DNA of 64,000 nt, from assembly GCF_000172155.1 (NCBI RefSeq), contig NZ_ABIZ01000001.1, forward strand, positions 6,605,105 through 6,669,104, written 5' to 3'. Shown one piece after another: positions 57,301-64,000 of this stretch. Within the stretch, counting starts at the first letter, position 1; each line of letters begins with the position of its first letter. The translations under genes and the position numbers were made by a program. The DNA is from Verrucomicrobium spinosum DSM 4136 = JCM 18804 (GTDB lineage: Bacteria; Verrucomicrobiota; Verrucomicrobiia; Verrucomicrobiales; Verrucomicrobiaceae). The notes below the pieces were generated by a model. It ran no database searches and had not been told where the DNA came from. It was given only the letters and a program-made list of their open reading frames with translations.

Positions 57301-58237
57301 CGTTCGGGATGGTCGGCGGGTCTCCAGGGCGAAGACGGCGGTAGATTTCCTTGAGAGCCTCGTCCTCGTCGTGAGCGGGGTCCTTGCGCAGGGAGGCGAT
57401 GATCAGGTCATCCTGCGTGGCGGTGACGCAGCGGATGCTCTTGTGACCCAGCTGGATGAGCTGGCGCACAATGCCGAGGGTGAGCGGCTCATAGGCACGG
57501 GCCACGATGAGTTCACCATCCAGGATGTCGCGGAAGATCACCTTCTGAGCGAGGTCTTCCTCGTTCATGGTTTCCTTCAGCTTGAGGTCCTCAATCGGGT
57601 AGAAAAGTTTGAGGATGTCCTCGTCACCTGGATAACCGATCACACGCAGAAGCGTGGTGGCAAGGAACTTACGACGACGACGACGACGGTCGAGATAAAC
57701 GTAGAGGAGGTCGTTCGTGTCGAACTGCACCTCCAGCCAGGTGCCACGGTCAGGGATGATGCGGAAGCCATACAACCAGCGCCCGTTAAGATGCTGCTGG
57801 GTTTCAAAGCAGATGCCCGGGGAACGGTGCAGCTGGCTCACTACCACTCGCTCAGCACCGTTAATGACGAATGTGCCGCGGGTCGTCATCATGGGCAGTT
57901 CGCCCATGTAAACGCGCTCCTGTTTGGCACCCGCTTCGTCACGCAGTTCATAGGTGACGTACAGCGGGGCGCTAAAGGTCTCCGCCTCGCGGATGGCCTG
58001 TAGTGGATTCAATTTGGGCTCGCCGATTTCATACTGCGTGAAATCGAGGGTCATCTTCTCGTCGTAGCTCGAGATCGGGAAGACTTCGCGGAACACCGCC
58101 TGTAACCCCAGGTCCTTGCGCTTGCTCGGCGCGATGTCTTTTTGCAGGAATTCCTCGTAAGACTTCAGCTGAATCTCAATGAGATTCGGCGGTTCAACGG
58201 GTTCCTTGAGTTTGCCAAAGTTAATGCGCTGGGACAT
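54389..58237 (-). CDS. rpoB: DNA-directed RNA polymerase subunit beta
   Basis: The protein has 1282 residues. The N-terminus [10 protein letters not shown] and the RSPGICFE block are conserved. The rifampicin pocket is [33 protein letters not shown], with Asp and His at the usual positions and no resistance-type substitution that I can see by eye. The motifs [12 protein letters not shown]-like ([14 protein letters not shown]) and [12 protein letters not shown] (active-site Lys) are present. It is 320 bases downstream of rplL, with an attenuator-like hairpin between them, as in the classical rplJL-rpoBC arrangement. Confidence 0.98.
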   Translation of the reverse strand: MSQRINFGKLKEPVEPPNLIEIQLKSYEEFLQKDIAPSKRKDLGLQAVFREVFPISSYDEKMTLDFTQYEIGEPKLNPLQAIREAETFSAPLYVTYELRDEAGAKQERVYMGELPMMTTRGTFVINGAERVVVSQLHRSPGICFETQQHLNGRWLYGFRIIPDRGTWLEVQFDTNDLLYVYLDRRRRRRKFLATTLLRVIGYPGDEDILKLFYPIEDLKLKETMNEEDLAQKVIFRDILDGELIVARAYEPLTLGIVRQLIQLGHKSIRCVTATQDDLIIASLRKDPAHDEDEALKEIYRRLRPGDPPTIPNARALVKRLFFDPKRYDLTRVGRYKINQKLGIKVDSEERILTAMDVVSSLRYLFKLRAGEGVLDDIDHLGSRRVRAVGELLANQCRVGLARTERLVKERMTLFDVNMDVMTPQKLINPKALSAVVRDFFARSQLSQFMDQINPLAELTHKRRLSALGPGGLNRDRAGFEVRDVHPSHYGRICPIETPEGPNIGLINSLCSYARINEFGFIETPFRKVESGVVTDKIEYLTADQEENHNVAQANNIIDENGKFKSDKVSVRYRGDFLEVAPEQATLMDVSPKQMVSVAASLIPFLEHDDANRALMGSNMQRQGVPLLEAEAPLVGTGMESKAARDSQAVIVSDSGGIVAAATADYIIVTKDGQLPISEKAFAAEPTKITTDPERGIYFYPLRKFMRSNAGTCINQRPLVERGQKVKKGDVLADGPCTDHGELALGRNMLVAFMPWNGYNFEDAIVISRRVVKEDIYTSIHIEDFEVGARDTKLGPEEITRDIPNVGDEALRNLGADGVVRIGAEVKPGDILVGKITPKSETELAPEERLLRAIFGEKAADVKDTSLRVPSGCTGIVMDVRVSSRNGADKERLSPSEQKKQIKQVTEEHKNKVEQLTEQLTEKLSEILLNEKIPLDVVNGETGEVIIGANKKITKTLLRTLAENYRTVEIDQSPIRNKIMDIVAAFEAKFDEADIERERGLDRLEQGEEMESGVIKQVRVFIASKRKLSVGDKMAGRHGNKGVVATIVPEEDMPFLEDGTPVDICLNPLGVPSRMNVGQVLETHLGVAAKALGFTVATPVFDGIKEDKILGYLKEAKATPGFEWIGLNGKSKLIDGRSGEPFALEVVVGYIYMLKLGHLVADKIHARAVGPYSLVTQQPLGGKAQYGGQRFGEMEVWALEAYGAAYTLQELLTVKSDDVQGRTRIYESIVKGDNSLEAGTPESFNVLIKEMQSLGLDVKVVNRNSGEEEILGGGGSYATAVGM

Positions 58238-58355
58238 ACGGCGGGGTGGCTGGGTGTTGGCAATGAGTTGCGGGCAAACCGGCCTGTTAAGCCGGGGAAA
58301 AAAGAGTCAGGGCGGCGGACAAAAACGGCTGTTTTTGCGGCCTATGTCGGAGGAC

Positions 58356-58384
58356 AAAAAAACCCCCGGGCGCGCAAGCGCCCG
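58356..58384 (-). terminator. Attenuator-like hairpin between rplL and rpoB
   Basis: CGGGCGC (58384-58378 on the minus strand) pairs with GCGCCCG (58373-58367) around a 4-base loop, followed after four or five G by a run of seven T (58362-58356). This is a standard intrinsic terminator placed inside the 320-base gap (58238-58558), so it should reduce read-through from the ribosomal protein genes into rpoBC, as known for the rplL-rpoB gap in E. coli. Nothing else was seen in that gap. Confidence 0.75.
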
Positions 58385-58558
58385 TGGCGAAAAACAGTCT
58401 CATCACGCTCGGGCTCGTTCCCCAACTCACATCCGGCGACCTTGCGGGCGGATTGGAAGTTGTTGTACGGGAAGAGAACGGGCATTGAGGAAACGCTGGT
58501 TTTTTGAAAAAGTTCCGCCGCCCCCACTGGAGCGGCGAAACCTGCAAAAGAAACAAAC

Positions 58559-58939
58559 TTACTTGATCTCGACCTTGGCACCGGCGGCCTCGATCTTCTT
58601 CTTGATCTCTTCGGCTTCTTCCTTGCTGACACCCTGCTTGAGAGGCTGGGGAGCCTTTTCCACAAGGGCTTTCGCTTCGGCGAGGCCAAGGCCGGCCACA
58701 ACGGCACGGACTTCTTTGATGACGCCGATCTTGTTCGTGCCACCTTCGGTAAGGATGACGTCGAACTCGGTCTTCTCAACTGCGGCTGCGGCTGCAGGAG
58801 CAGCACCGCCAGCGGCGGCCACGGCGACAGGAGCGGCGGCGCTCACGCCCCACTTGTCCTCAAGGGTTTTCACAAGTTCAGCAACTTCCAGGACGGTAAG
58901 GCCGCTGAGTTCGTCAACGATTTTATTCAGGTCTGCCAT
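58559..58939 (-). CDS. rplL: Ribosomal protein L7/L12
   Basis: The protein has 126 residues: an N-terminal dimerisation helix ([28 protein letters not shown]), a flexible Ala-rich hinge (about 35-54), and the C-terminal factor-binding domain ([43 protein letters not shown]). The protein makes the stalk that recruits GTPase factors to the 50S subunit. The rplJ gene precedes it by 159 bases with a hairpin between. Confidence 0.97.
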   Translation of the reverse strand: MADLNKIVDELSGLTVLEVAELVKTLEDKWGVSAAAPVAVAAAGGAAPAAAAAVEKTEFDVILTEGGTNKIGVIKEVRAVVAGLGLAEAKALVEKAPQPLKQGVSKEEAEEIKKKIEAAGAKVEIK

Positions 58940-59065
58940 AGTAGTATTTCGGTATCGCCGTCCTCTGAAGCTTCAGAGGTTTTGAGCCTGACAGCCGCCA
59001 GACCGGCAAGGAACCATTGGATTTTAGGTATTCAGGTGGAGTCGCCTCCACCATCGAGTCAAATT

Positions 59066-59090
59066 GTAAAAAGGGTTGCCGGGGCAACCC
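59066..59090 (-). terminator. Hairpin with T-run between rplJ and rplL
   Basis: GGGTTGCC (59090-59083 on the minus strand) pairs with GGCAACCC (59080-59073) around two bases, followed by TTTTTAC (complement of 59066-59072). It lies just after the rplJ stop (59099) inside the rplJ-rplL gap. It looks like a partial terminator or a processing hairpin that could set the excess of L12 over L10, or a start of an independent rplL transcript could lie downstream. Confidence 0.6.
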
Positions 59091-59098
59091 ACGGAAAA

Positions 59099-59620
59099 TT
59101 AAGCGGCTTGTTCTTGTTCGCCCTTGGCCTTGAGCACGCGAGCCAGGGAGGCGGCGGGCTCGTTGAGCAGGCGGACCAGCTTGGAAGCCGGGGCTTGCAG
59201 AACGCCAAGCAAGGTTGCAAGAAGCACTTCGCGGGAAGGAAGGTCCGCCAGGACCTGGATGCCGGAAGCATCAAGGTACTTGCCGTCCAAAACGCCGGCT
59301 TTCACCTGGGGCTTCTGGAACTCGGTCGCGAAGGTCTTCATGACCTTGGCGGCAGCGCACACGTCTTTCTCACCGGTGACCACAGCGGACTGGCCCGTCA
59401 GGACATCACCGATTTCCACGGGATACCCAGCGCGTTCAGCGGCCTTCTTCACCAGCGTGTTCTTATACACGTGCATCTCAGCGCCTGCAGCGCGGAGGCG
59501 CTTGCGAAGCTCTTCGAACTTGTCCACTTTCAGCCCGGTGTAGTCCACCACGAACATGAACGGGGAGGCGTTGACCTTTTCCAGAAGGTGCTCAATGAGG
59601 ATCGTCTTTTCAGCTTTCAT
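59099..59620 (-). CDS. rplJ: Ribosomal protein L10
   Basis: The protein has 173 residues, family size. Conserved parts: MKAEKTILIEHLLEKVNASP, FVVDYTGLKVDKFEELRKRLR, HVYKNTLVKKAA and the C-terminal helix that binds L12 dimers (LNEPAASLARVLKAKGEQ). It anchors the L7/L12 stalk on 23S rRNA. The 21-base gap to rplA leaves no room for the long L10 leader found in E. coli, so feedback by L10 must work elsewhere, if present. Confidence 0.96.
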   Translation of the reverse strand: MKAEKTILIEHLLEKVNASPFMFVVDYTGLKVDKFEELRKRLRAAGAEMHVYKNTLVKKAAERAGYPVEIGDVLTGQSAVVTGEKDVCAAAKVMKTFATEFQKPQVKAGVLDGKYLDASGIQVLADLPSREVLLATLLGVLQAPASKLVRLLNEPAASLARVLKAKGEQEQAA

Positions 59621-59641
59621 CGTCGTTGTTCTCCTTCAGAT

Positions 59642-60346
59642 TTAGGCGGCAGATTTCACGTACTTGCCCAGATCAAGCTTGAGCGCAGGAGACATGGTCG
59701 CGCTGAAGGTGATGCTCTGGATGAACTTGCCCTTGGCAGAGGCGGGACGGGCACGAACCACGGCGTCAATCAGAGCCTGGGCGTTTTCCACGATGGCTTT
59801 GGGCTCGAAGCTGACTTTACCCACGCCAGCGGAGATGTTGCCATTCTTGTCGAGCTTGAAGTCAGCACGACCAGCCTTGACGGCCTTCACCGCACCGGCG
59901 GTGTCATCGGTCACGGTGCCCGTCTTGGGGTTGGGCATCAAACCACGAGGACCAAGTTGTTTACCAAGCTTGCGGACTTCGGTCATGGCGGCGGGAGTAG
60001 CGATGGCCACATCGAAACCCGTAAAACCAGCCTTGACCTGGGCGATGAGATCCTCAAAGCCGACAAATTCTGCACCGGCGGCCTTGGCGGCGTCAGCGGA
60101 GTCGCCCACGGCGAACACTGCGACTTTCACGCTCTTGCCAGAACCGTTCGGAAGGGGGCAGGTACCACGGACCATCTGATCGCTCTTGCGAGGATCCACA
60201 CCCAGACGGAAGGAAAGGGAAACCGTCTCGGAGAATTTGGTGGAGGGGAGCTTTTTCACGAGCTCTGCCGCTTCTTCCAGTGAGAAGAATTTGTTAGCCG
60301 GAACGAGTTCCGCCGCTTTTTTGTAACGCTTGCTTCTTTGTTTCAT
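59642..60346 (-). CDS. rplA: Ribosomal protein L1
   Basis: The protein has 234 residues. It shows the L1 pattern: RYKKAAELVPANKFFSLEEAAELV, the RGTCPLPNGSGKSVKVAVF block, LGPRGLMPNPKTGTVT and a final FIQSITFSATMSPALKLD region. L1 binds 23S rRNA at the mobile E-site stalk and in many bacteria represses its own operon by binding the rplK leader. Confidence 0.97.
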   Translation of the reverse strand: MKQRSKRYKKAAELVPANKFFSLEEAAELVKKLPSTKFSETVSLSFRLGVDPRKSDQMVRGTCPLPNGSGKSVKVAVFAVGDSADAAKAAGAEFVGFEDLIAQVKAGFTGFDVAIATPAAMTEVRKLGKQLGPRGLMPNPKTGTVTDDTAGAVKAVKAGRADFKLDKNGNISAGVGKVSFEPKAIVENAQALIDAVVRARPASAKGKFIQSITFSATMSPALKLDLGKYVKSAA

Positions 60347-60415
60347 GGTCTTGTGCAGTCCGAGCGAGCCTGAGTCTTAAGCAGGCTCTCCTGCCATGGT
60401 TTGAGTTTTGGAGAT

Positions 60416-60841
60416 TTAACCGACAACTTCGATCCCCATCTGACGGGCGGTACCAGCCATGATGCGGGCAGCGGCGTCGAGGTCCTGGGTGTTGAGGTCA
60501 GCCAGCTTCAGCTTGGCAACTTCTTTGAGTTGAGCCTGGGTGAGCTTGGCAACCTTCTTTTTGTTGGGCTCACTGGAACCAGAAGCCAGATTGGCAGCCT
60601 TCTTGAGAAGGATGGATGCCGGGGGCTGCTTGGTGATGAAGGTGAAGCTCTTGTCCTTGTAAACGGAAATGACGGTCGGCAGGATGTCGCCAGCCATCTT
60701 CTGGGTGGCGGCGTTGAACTCCTTGCAGAACGCCATGATGTTCACACCGGCTTGACCCAGGGCAGGACCGATGGGCGGCGCGGGGTTGGCAGCTCCAGCT
60801 TTAATCTGGAGCTTGATCATTTTAACGACTTCTTTGGCCAT
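60416..60841 (-). CDS. rplK: Ribosomal protein L11
   Basis: The protein has 141 residues, exact family size. The motif [20 protein letters not shown], then [16 protein letters not shown], and the C-terminal RNA-binding domain ([35 protein letters not shown]) are all present. It forms the GTPase-associated centre and is needed for stringent response. Spacing to nusG (65 bases) and rplA (69 bases) fits one operon. Confidence 0.98.
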   Translation of the reverse strand: MAKEVVKMIKLQIKAGAANPAPPIGPALGQAGVNIMAFCKEFNAATQKMAGDILPTVISVYKDKSFTFITKQPPASILLKKAANLASGSSEPNKKKVAKLTQAQLKEVAKLKLADLNTQDLDAAARIMAGTARQMGIEVVG

Positions 60842-60906
60842 CGCTTGTTCTTGTTACTACGGTTTGAGTTGAAAGGGGGGGGAGGAGCTTGCCTGAATCA
60901 GAAAAA

Positions 60907-61476
60907 TCAGGCCTTCTCAACCTGCCAGTATTCCAGATCCACCGGAGTGGAGCGGCCGAAGATGTTCACGGAGACGCGCAGCAGGCCCTTCTCCGGATCG
61001 ATTTCTTCGATGATGCCAGTCTGGCTCTCGAAGGGACCGTCCGCCACGCGGACCGTGTCTCCCACGGAGAACATAAACTTCGGCTTCACGCCTTCCTCAC
61101 GCTCACGCACCTGGGCGAGCAGGACTTCGACCTCTTTCGGACGAAGGGGAATCGGGTGATCCTTGGTGCCGGCAAAGTTCAAGAAACCGTCGGTTTCTTT
61201 GACGAAGTGCCAGGTCTGCACCACGGGCTTGTTGTTCTCATCCAGCAGCCACATATTGGCGAGGATGTAGCCCGGGAATACCTTGCGGGTGGATTCGCTG
61301 CGCTTGCCTTTTTTGACTTCAGAGACGCGCTCAGTGGGAACCACCACTTCGAAGACGAATTCCCCCATCTCCTCAGACTGGATGCGGCGCTCCATATTTT
61401 CACGCACGCGCTGCTCGAGCCCGGCGCGGACGTGAAGGACATACCACTGGTCGTGAGGTGCGGGGATCGCTGGCAT
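60907..61476 (-). CDS. nusG: Transcription termination/antitermination factor NusG
   Basis: The protein has 189 residues: the NGN domain (WYVLHVRAGLEQRVRENMERR, FPGYILANMW) and the C-terminal KOW domain (SVGDTVRVADGPFESQTGIIEEID). It binds RNA polymerase and also Rho or ribosomal protein S10. It is located between secE and rplK, as in most bacteria. Start at 61476 (MPAIPAPHDQWYVLHV) has a slightly longer leader than usual, yet nothing shorter fits. Confidence 0.97.
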   Translation of the reverse strand: MPAIPAPHDQWYVLHVRAGLEQRVRENMERRIQSEEMGEFVFEVVVPTERVSEVKKGKRSESTRKVFPGYILANMWLLDENNKPVVQTWHFVKETDGFLNFAGTKDHPIPLRPKEVEVLLAQVREREEGVKPKFMFSVGDTVRVADGPFESQTGIIEEIDPEKGLLRVSVNIFGRSTPVDLEYWQVEKA

Positions 61477-61529
61477 GATGGAAAAGTAAAAGGGAAGCCG
61501 GACGAGACTAAACGGACAGGACTGGCAGA

Positions 61530-61742
61530 TCAGAGGATCGTCGCCGCCTTGAAGAACATGCGCATCACGAAGTCAAAAGCGCCCGTGAAGCCAGCAAAGA
61601 TCAACATGGCAACAAAGACCACCGTCGTGGCATCGGTCAGCTCCTTGTAACGGGCGAAGCCCTTTTCCTTGGGGTCCCATGGCCATGTGGCCTTTTTCAT
61701 TTCGCCCCAGACTTCGGAAAGATAGCGTGACACTCGGCTCAT
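61530..61742 (-). CDS. secE: Preprotein translocase subunit SecE
   Basis: The protein has 70 residues from the ATG at 61742 (MSRVSRYLSEVWGEMKKATWPW); the longer reading from 61811 runs into the tRNA-Trp gene. The conserved amphipathic SEVWGEMKKATWP segment and one membrane helix (TTVVFVAMLIFAGFTGAFDFVM) mark the short, single-helix SecE of most bacteria. It clamps SecY in the inner membrane. It is directly after tRNA-Trp and before nusG. Confidence 0.95.
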   Translation of the reverse strand: MSRVSRYLSEVWGEMKKATWPWDPKEKGFARYKELTDATTVVFVAMLIFAGFTGAFDFVMRMFFKAATIL

Positions 61743-61777
61743 GTTGTTCGTCAGGCAAAAAAGACTGTCAGGTAAGA

Positions 61778-61853
61778 TGGCACGCCAGGTAGGACTTGAA
61801 CCCACAACCAATGGTTTTGGAGACCACTACTCTACCAATTGAGCTACTGGCGT
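61778..61853 (-). tRNA. tRNA-Trp (anticodon CCA)
   Basis: The minus-strand sequence folds as a cloverleaf: acceptor ACGCCAG (61853-61847) with CTGGCGT (61788-61782), D-arm with GCTC/GAG, anticodon loop CTCCAAA with CCA in the middle, and T-arm GTGGG-TTCAAGT-CCTAC. Discriminator G and an encoded CCA end follow. The tuf - tRNA-Trp - secE order is conserved in many bacteria. Confidence 0.95.
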
Positions 61854-61930
61854 GTTTATCTTGACGAACAGTCTTTGTATTACAGCACAATTTTGAAACT
61901 GCAAGTGTTGTGATGCCTTTTGGCGACAAT

Positions 61931-61964
61931 GCCGCCGTGAGACTTTTGCAAGCCTCGCGGCGGC
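61931..61964 (-). terminator. Strong hairpin downstream of tuf
   Basis: GCCGCCGTGAG (61931-61941) pairs with CTCGCGGCGGC (61954-61964), an 11-base stem with one G-T pair and a 12-base loop. It begins 27 bases after the tuf stop. No T-run follows on the minus strand, so it could be a terminator-like or processing structure between tuf and tRNA-Trp. Confidence 0.5.
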
Positions 61965-61990
61965 TGCCACCCAAACGGCAATCAACAAAA

Positions 61991-63175
<1,185 letters not shown>

Positions 63176-63238
63176 GGGTTTGGGTGTTGTAGTATGCGCG
63201 TTTGGTTTGGGGAACTGAAAGTCAAATCCGAGGGTCGA

Positions 63239-63313
63239 TGGAGCTCGTGGCGGGGATTGAACCCGCGACCTCGTCCTTACCAAGGACGTGCTCTACCACT
63301 GAGCTACACGAGC
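63239..63313 (-). tRNA. tRNA-Thr (anticodon GGT)
   Basis: The minus-strand sequence folds as a cloverleaf: acceptor GCTCGTG (63313-63307) with CACGAGC (63249-63243), anticodon stem CGTCC/GGACG around TTGGTAA with GGT, T-arm GCGGG-TTCAATC-CCCGC. Discriminator T and an encoded CCA follow. It is the first gene of the tuf operon; E. coli likewise has thrT in front of tufB. Confidence 0.95.
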
Positions 63314-63419
63314 GCACCATTAACCGGGGATGTGCCACTTTTGAGGGAGACCAGGATGCCTGCCTTGCGTCTTCACGCAGAGGAATTCATCACTCGCCGA
63401 CCCGAAAAAAGTGGATCGC

Positions 63420-63447
63420 AAGTTAGTTGATCGAGCCGCTCTGTCAA
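63420..63447 (-). promoter_or_regulatory. Probable sigma-70-type promoter of the tRNA-Thr/tuf operon
   Basis: On the minus strand a perfect -35 box TTGACA (63447-63442) is followed after 16 bases by TAACTT (63425-63420), a weak -10 box. It is about 107 bases before the tRNA-Thr 5' end, and a long A-run upstream (complement of TTTTT region near 63448-63475) could act as an UP element. Confidence 0.5.
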
Positions 63448-63506
63448 AAAAATTTGGAATTATTTTTGCCGATTTTGCGCTTTTCTGGTGTTTGCGGCGT
63501 CACGTG

Positions 63507-63562
63507 CCCTCAATTCGTTCAAGTTGAGGGTGTTGGGCGACCATTCTACAAGAATGGTCGCC
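63507..63562. terminator. Two tandem hairpins between the oxidoreductase gene and the tRNA-Thr promoter
   Basis: First hairpin: CCCTCAA (63507-63513) with TTGAGGG (63524-63530). Second hairpin: a perfect 12-base stem GGCGACCATTCT (63536-63547) with AGAATGGTCGCC (63551-63562) around ACA. They begin 22 bases downstream of the oxidoreductase stop (63584, minus strand). Neither has a T-run, so they may be a Rho-type end, a stability element, or a dispersed repeat. Confidence 0.45.
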
Positions 63563-63583
63563 AGCACTTAGATGGTCTCTCGA

Positions 63584-64000
63584 TCAAACGGAGGTCACTT
63601 CGAAGCCTTTGCGGTAGGTTTTGCTCAACAAGGCCTCGGCAGCCGGTTTTCCGGCGATCTTCATTGTCGCAGTGTCCCAATCCAGGGTCTCACCCGGGAA
63701 ACGGGCCGCCACGTTGCCAAGCTGCACCGCTTCGGCGAGTGGGCCAGCGTAGTGGAACCCTCCGTCGGTTTTGGTGCCTTCAAAAATGTGATTGATCCAG
63801 ACATGCCAGTGTGGCGTGCCCGTGACGTCCCTGGGATACGCGAAGCCTTGAAACTTTTCGAGGGGATACAGCCGGGGGCCCGCCACATGCGGGATGATCG
63901 CATTCCCCTGTTCTCCGATCACCAGGGAGCCCGCCTTGGGCAGATTGAATGTCTCCGGCATCTGGGCGAGTTCCTTGGGCGGCTGCAGCTTGCCATCGTA
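63584..64000 (-). CDS. Gfo/Idh/MocA-family oxidoreductase, C-terminal part (5' end beyond the window)
   Basis: The frame is open to the last base of the window (residues YDGKLQPPKELAQMPETF at the edge), so the start lies beyond 64000. About 138 residues are visible. The pattern WYDG-type opening, GSLVIGEQGNAIIPH, VAGPRLYPLEKFQGF and HWHVWINHIF followed by FHYAGPLAEAVQLGNVAARF and LLSKTYRKGFEV is common in the substrate-binding half of exported Gfo/Idh/MocA proteins of planctomycetes and verrucomicrobia. These are NAD(P)-linked sugar or inositol dehydrogenases; the nucleotide-binding half is not in view, so the exact type cannot be said. Confidence 0.8.
   Translation of the reverse strand, partial: YDGKLQPPKELAQMPETFNLPKAGSLVIGEQGNAIIPHVAGPRLYPLEKFQGFAYPRDVTGTPHWHVWINHIFEGTKTDGGFHYAGPLAEAVQLGNVAARFPGETLDWDTATMKIAGKPAAEALLSKTYRKGFEVTSV

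Overview
The window is a G+C-rich bacterial chromosome segment that most likely comes from a verrucomicrobium (Verrucomicrobiota, Verrucomicrobiaceae-like). The evidence is a complete 'Verru_Chthon' cassette A-B-C-D, a giant beta-strand-repeat protein with a PEP-CTERM tail, two PSD1/DUF1549/DUF1553 plus DUF1501 gene pairs, DUF1080 proteins, and a sigma factor next to a kinase-FGE fusion. All of these are typical of the Planctomycetota-Verrucomicrobiota group. No phage, plasmid, transposase or CRISPR array was found.

Layout. 1-1730: tail of a membrane (glycosyltransferase-like) protein and a NodB-type polysaccharide deacetylase. 1897-18884 (minus): an envelope/adhesin locus, transcribed in the order second cassette protein A, giant PEP-CTERM beta-strand protein, then cassette A-B-C-D; B, C and D carry type IV prepilin N-termini. 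19104-33429 (plus): an AraC/XylR-type regulator, a PSD1 cytochrome protein with its DUF1501 partner, then carbohydrate genes: pectate-lyase-like protein, SGNH hydrolase, sialate O-acetylesterase fused to DUF1080, IlvD/Edd sugar-acid dehydratase and an SDR. These look like plant or algal polysaccharide breakdown. A decayed secreted-protein gene and several short-period intergenic repeats lie among them. 33430-34017: repeat/palindrome region without a gene. 34018-38502 (minus): a coupled GntR - PSD1 - DUF1501 operon. 38611-41702: nitric-oxide defence, with flavohaemoprotein hmp coupled to a c-type haem protein and divergent nsrR facing a palindromic operator. 41709-50149: an SDR, a BrnT/BrnA-like toxin-antitoxin pair, a broken and an intact copy of a zinc-ribbon membrane protein, a sigma factor with a Ser/Thr kinase-FGE protein, a DUF1080 protein and an ATP-grasp remnant.

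50166-63447 (minus): the conserved information-processing cluster tRNA-Thr - tuf - tRNA-Trp - secE - nusG - rplK - rplA - rplJ - rplL - rpoB - rpoC, with a candidate promoter upstream, attenuator-like hairpins at rplJ/rplL and rplL/rpoB, and a terminator after rpoC. The window ends inside a Gfo/Idh/MocA oxidoreductase gene (minus).

The most interesting reading is that the four-gene cassette resembles the K-I-J-H minor pseudopilin set of type II secretion. That would make it a dedicated pseudopilus tip for the giant PEP-CTERM beta-strand protein encoded beside it. This is inference from N-terminal motifs, gene order and one shared internal motif, not from any search.
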